Translations under genes and position numbers: made by a program
NCBI GenBank assembly: GCA_003221375.1
Contig: QHRI01000029.1
Span: 1-8,836 of the forward strand
DNA from: Verrucomicrobiota bacterium
Lineage (GTDB): Bacteria > Verrucomicrobiota > Verrucomicrobiia > Chthoniobacterales > UBA10450
Reading direction: 5' to 3'
DNA length: 8,836 nt
In this document: positions 6,403 to 8,836 of the stretch, piece after piece
Layout: each line of letters begins with the position of its first letter
How positions within the stretch are numbered: the first letter of the stretch is position 1
The notes under the pieces: generated by a model
What the model was told of the DNA's origin: nothing
Seen by the model: the letters and a program-made list of their open reading frames with translations, nothing else
Database searches by the model: none

Positions 6403-6561
6403 AAAAAAATCTAAGAGCAAATATTGGAAAGGCAAGCTACACCCGTCGTGATTCGTCAAAACGTTACATCCGATTTCCGTTTCAACGATTCAATGCTTTA
6501 ACGATTCAACGTCGCGAAGCTGCTTGCCAGACAAATCTGCTAATGGCAAAGTCTTGCCCCG
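6403..6561. promoter_or_regulatory. Divergent intergenic region between ubact and the LysM gene
   Basis: These 159 bp must carry the promoters for the proteasome operon (minus) and the LysM-GYF pair (plus). No consensus promoter is obvious. The best minus-strand candidate is TTGCCT (6435-6430), 16 bp, then TAGATT (6413-6408), each matching four of six consensus bases. It would start transcription at or within a few bases of the ubact ATG, giving a leaderless or near-leaderless mRNA, consistent with the missing Shine-Dalgarno sequence. A GGCAAGC (6431-6437)/GCTTGCC (6522-6528) inverted pair and a small hairpin GGCAA-AGTC-TTGCC (6545-6558), 3 bp before the LysM ATG, are also present. The promoter assignment itself is weak. 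Confidence 0.4.
6484..6509. repeat. Short direct repeat AACGATTCAA x2
   Basis: Two exact 10-bp copies of AACGATTCAA (6484-6493 and 6500-6509) are spaced 16 bp start to start in the divergent promoter region, with flanking partial copies (TTCAA before the first, AACG after the second). They could be paired binding sites for a regulator or a remnant of a simple low-complexity repeat. The 16-bp period is not a helical multiple (about 1.5 turns), which argues slightly against cooperative same-face binding. Confidence 0.5.
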
Positions 6562-7035
6562 ATGAAGCTCGCATTGATTTTTTGTGCGACGTTCGTTTTC
6601 GGGTTGCTTTGCACTACGTCTGCTCAAACCGCTGCGGAGAAATCTCGCAAGCCGGATGATGCAACTCAGCTTGAAGCGCTCGTGAAAAAGATAGACGAAC
6701 AGAACGCGAAGATTGACGCGCTTTCTCAGGAAATCCTCAAGCTGGAACAGCAAATCGCCCACATGCGCCCGGGCGTGATGATCGGAGAGAGCACTCCCTC
6801 GGCGGCCAGCCCTTCGGCTGCAACTGCATCTTCGCCACATCCGGCAGGCGCAAATACGCACACCGTCGCTCGCGGTGAGACACTCACTTCGATCGCCAAA
6901 ATGTACAGAGTGACGGTGGAAGAGCTTCAAAACGCCAACCATATCGAAGATGGCCGCAAGCTTCAGGCCGGACAGAGCATCATTATCCCGGCTGCGTCGC
7001 CCGCCGCTTCCAGTTCGCCATCGCCAACAGAGTAA
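6562..7035 (+). CDS. Secreted LysM-domain protein with coiled coil
   Basis: A 157-residue exported protein. Residues 1-21 are a signal peptide (cut after TSA). Residues about 34-68 form a heptad-rich amphipathic helix (LEALVKKIDEQNAKIDALSQ), likely an oligomerising coiled coil. A Ser/Pro/Ala linker follows (74-97). A single LysM domain occupies about 99-144, with the features TVARGETLTSIAKMYRVTVEEL, NAN and LQAGQSIIIP, all canonical. A Ser/Pro/Ala tail ends the protein. LysM binds the glycan backbone of peptidoglycan, so this is probably a periplasmic murein-associated scaffold; no enzymatic domain is present. Cys8 and Cys17 lie in the signal and do not form a good lipobox. It diverges from ubact and is followed 10 bp later by the GYF_2 gene, which likely shares its transcript. 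Confidence 0.9.
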   Translation: MKLALIFCATFVFGLLCTTSAQTAAEKSRKPDDATQLEALVKKIDEQNAKIDALSQEILKLEQQIAHMRPGVMIGESTPSAASPSAATASSPHPAGANTHTVARGETLTSIAKMYRVTVEELQNANHIEDGRKLQAGQSIIIPAASPAASSSPSPTE

Positions 7036-7045
7036 TACAAGGCTC

Positions 7046-7594
7046 GTGAATCAAAGTTGGTTTCTGCGCAAACACGAAGACGGAAGCACCTTTGGTCCGG
7101 TGCGTTTTGATCAAATCACACGCTGGGCAGCGGCGGCGCAAATCGCGCCACACGATATGCTTTCTAACGACCGGCAGACCTGGGTAAAAGCGCCGATGTT
7201 GCCCCAGCTCGGCATGGACTGGTTGGTAGAGCTCACCAGCGAACATTATTACGGCCCGACAACGCTGGGCGCCCTCCAGGAATTTATTCGACTCGGCGAA
7301 ATCGATGCTGAAACTCTTGTCATCAACACTCGTAACGGCGCATATTGTAAGATTCAGGAGATGCCCCAGTTGTGGGAAATGGGACAACCAGACAGCGGCG
7401 CCGCTCAAACCGAAATTCAACTGGACGATCCTGTTGGGCCAGCGGTGGCGAGAATGTCGTTTCGTCTCCAAGAGCAGATTCGGGATCTAGAACAAAGCTT
7501 GGAGGACGAGCGCCGCGCGTTGATTGAAGCCGAGCGACGATATGCTGAGCTAAAAGAAAAGTACGATGCGGTTATTCAGCGGCTCGGAACATAA
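7046..7594 (+). CDS. Tandem GYF_2 (DUF4339) domain protein with C-terminal coiled coil
   Basis: A 182-residue protein from the GTG at 7046, 10 bp after the LysM stop and preceded by AAGG. The frame is open further upstream to an ATG at 6950, but that would overlap the LysM gene by 86 bp and add 32 Arg-rich residues not seen in the family. The first GYF_2 domain spans about 5-56 (WFLRKHEDGSTFGPV, then TWVKAPMLPQLG). A second, diverged copy spans about 59-112 (WLVELTSEHYYGPTTLGALQEFIRLGEID, then LW). Residues about 137-180 form a charged coiled coil (LQEQIRDLEQSLEDERRAL). There is no signal peptide or membrane segment. GYF-type domains usually bind proline-rich peptides, so this could be a cytoplasmic adaptor; its real partner is unknown. 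Confidence 0.85.
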   Translation: MNQSWFLRKHEDGSTFGPVRFDQITRWAAAAQIAPHDMLSNDRQTWVKAPMLPQLGMDWLVELTSEHYYGPTTLGALQEFIRLGEIDAETLVINTRNGAYCKIQEMPQLWEMGQPDSGAAQTEIQLDDPVGPAVARMSFRLQEQIRDLEQSLEDERRALIEAERRYAELKEKYDAVIQRLGT

Positions 7595-7631
7595 CGCGAC
7601 GAATCCGCGCCCAACTAAGTCAGGCTCCGCC

Positions 7632-7663
7632 AAATAAAGACCACGCAAAGGAGTCTCGTGGTC
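7632..7663 (-). terminator. Probable rho-independent terminator of the ABC exporter gene
   Basis: Read on the minus strand, a 7-bp stem GACCACG/CGTGGTC (7663-7657 with 7645-7639) and an 11-base loop is followed by TTTATTT (7638-7632). It begins 19 bp past the exporter stop codon. An outer ATAAAG/CTTTAT pair (about 7634-7639 and 7677-7682) may extend the structure and could make it work for the converging GYF_2 gene as well. The loop is larger than ideal. Confidence 0.6.
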
Positions 7664-7682
7664 CGAGTCACTGAGGCCTTTA

Positions 7683-8836
7683 TCAGCAGACCGGCAGTTC
7701 TTCCTCTGTCTCGGCTGTCTGTGTAGAGACAATTTCTCCTGGTGGTTCCGTCTGCCGCGTCGGAGACGTTTCGAGCAAACTTTGCTGGCATAGTCGCGCG
7801 TATTTTCCCCCGAGCGCGAGCAATTCGTCATGTGTTCCGCGCTCGATGATCCGCCCATGATCGAGCACCAGAATTTGGTCCGCACGCACGATTGTCGAAA
7901 GCCGATGCGCGATGACAATCGATGTGCGGTTCGCCATCAAACGCTCGAGGGCTTCCTGGATCAGGCGCTCTGTCGCAGTGTCCACACTCGCAGTCGCTTC
8001 ATCGAGAATCAAAATCGGTGGATCCTTCAATAGCGCACGGGCGATGGAAAGCCGTTGCTTTTCGCCCACGCTCAATTTCACCCCACGCTCGCCCACCACG
8101 CTTTCCAGACCGTCCGGTAAACGTTGGATAAATTGCTGCGCGTTCGCTGCAAGCACCGCGCGCCATAACTCGGCTTCAGTCGCTTGCGGTTTTCCCATCA
8201 GCAAATTTTCGCGAATCGATCCGTTGAACAAAAAACTCTCCTGCGTCACTACGCCAATCGCTTCACGCAATACATGCAGGTCGTAGTCCCGAACCGGTTT
8301 TCGATCGACGTAAATTTGTCCACTTGTGAATTCATAGAAACGCACCAGCAAATTCACCAGTGTCGATTTACCGGCGCCGGTTGCCCCCACCAGCGCAATG
8401 GTCTTCCCGGGTGACGCGCGGAAAGAAACGTTCCTTAAAGCAGGCAATCCCTCTGCGTAGCTGAAGCTCACATCCTGGTAGCGAATATCTCCCATGATTG
8501 GGGGGCTCTGACGCTCAGCGTCGATCGACAGCTCGCGGCGATCAGGGGCCGCGGTTAAAAATCCCGGCTCCGTAGGTTCGTCGATAATTTGGAAGACGCG
8601 TTCACCGGCGGCACGTCCGGCTTGCACGAGTTGATTAAGCTGATGCAATTTCCCGATCGGTTCATATAGAAATCCGGTGAGCATGAGAAAAGCGATGAGA
8701 TCACCGAGTTGCATCGTGCCGTCCAGAACGGCTTTTGTTCCGACCCCTATCAGGAGAACGACGCCTAACGCGCCTATCAGATACATCGACGGGTGGTACA
8801 TTGCCCAAACCCGCATGACCACGAGCGTGGCCCGCC
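7683..8836 (-). CDS. MsbA-like ABC exporter (fused permease-ATPase), N-terminus beyond window edge
   Basis: The C-terminal ~383 residues of a half-transporter. The frame is open to the right edge, so the first membrane helices are missing. What remains is the last transmembrane part (MYLIGALGVVLLIGVGT and LIAFLMLTGFLYEPI), a linker (QAGRAAGERVFQIIDEP), and a complete nucleotide-binding domain. The Walker A motif GATGAGKST is at 8361-8387, the Q-loop VTQESFLF follows, the signature is LSVGEKQR (around 8061-8075), Walker B is LILDEA with its catalytic Glu, the D-loop ASVD is present, and the switch His lies in IVIAHRLST. It should be an active homodimeric exporter of lipid or drug type. The signature has Val where canonical LSGGQ has Gly and Glu where it has Gln. 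The C-terminal ~30 residues after ARLCQQSLL are a Thr/Glu-rich tail. The substrate cannot be told from the sequence. It converges on the GYF_2 gene. Confidence 0.93.
   Translation of the reverse strand, partial: RATLVVMRVWAMYHPSMYLIGALGVVLLIGVGTKAVLDGTMQLGDLIAFLMLTGFLYEPIGKLHQLNQLVQAGRAAGERVFQIIDEPTEPGFLTAAPDRRELSIDAERQSPPIMGDIRYQDVSFSYAEGLPALRNVSFRASPGKTIALVGATGAGKSTLVNLLVRFYEFTSGQIYVDRKPVRDYDLHVLREAIGVVTQESFLFNGSIRENLLMGKPQATEAELWRAVLAANAQQFIQRLPDGLESVVGERGVKLSVGEKQRLSIARALLKDPPILILDEATASVDTATERLIQEALERLMANRTSIVIAHRLSTIVRADQILVLDHGRIIERGTHDELLALGGKYARLCQQSLLETSPTRQTEPPGEIVSTQTAETEEELPVC

Noticed and set aside
6403..6459. Upstream in-frame ATG at 6459 that would lengthen UBact to 77 residues
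   Set aside because: The 19 extra residues include a hydrophobic stretch unlike UBact proteins, which begin MPER, as the protein does from 6402.
6490..6942. 150-residue minus-strand open frame across the LysM gene
   Set aside because: It is antisense to a gene with a clear signal peptide and LysM domain, and its translation (Arg/Cys/His-rich) looks like a shadow frame.
6950..7045. ATG at 6950 as the start of the GYF_2 gene
   Set aside because: It would overlap the LysM gene by 86 bp and add an Arg-rich segment with no domain; the GTG at 7046 begins just before the first GYF_2 domain.

Overview
The window comes from a Gram-negative (diderm) bacterium, most likely a member of Verrucomicrobiota (soil Chthoniobacterales/Spartobacteria type). 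The evidence is BamA and Skp (an outer membrane), a UBact-type ubiquitin-like modifier beside 20S proteasome genes (a combination described in Verrucomicrobiota, Nitrospirota, Armatimonadota and a few other phyla), and a GYF_2-domain protein. The phylum is inferred from gene content only.

Layout. Left, plus strand: the 3' part of bamA (1-1344, cut by the window edge), skp/ompH (1400-2032), a strong rho-independent terminator (2054-2089), and a DUF3108 periplasmic protein (2097-2969). Middle, minus strand, read from right to left: ubact (6402-6226), prcB (6226-5402), prcA (5405-4626), an Amidase_3 murein amidase (4591-3797) and a secreted protein with two peptidoglycan-binding domains (3760-3023). 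Right, plus strand: a secreted LysM protein (6562-7035) and a tandem GYF_2/coiled-coil protein (7046-7594). These diverge from ubact across a 159-bp intergenic region. The right edge holds the C-terminal part of an MsbA-like ABC exporter (minus, 8836-7683) with its own terminator. There is no gene-free stretch longer than 300 bases.

The centrepiece is the UBact-proteasome operon. UBact is a 58-residue disordered tag ending in Arg-Thr-Gly-Gln. PrcB has an N-terminal catalytic Thr behind a 52-residue propeptide, and PrcA forms the outer ring. The stop of ubact overlaps the start of prcB (TAATG), and the stop of prcB overlaps the start of prcA (ATGA), so the three are almost certainly co-transcribed and translationally coupled. 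The ATPase, ligase (PafA-like) and deamidase/depupylase (Dop-like) that complete such a system are not in the window. Instead the proteasome genes run on, with gaps of 34 and 36 bp, into two cell-wall genes and are flanked on the other side by a LysM gene. This links cytoplasmic tagged proteolysis to a murein-remodelling neighbourhood. The remaining genes serve outer-membrane biogenesis (BamA, Skp) and export (ABC transporter).
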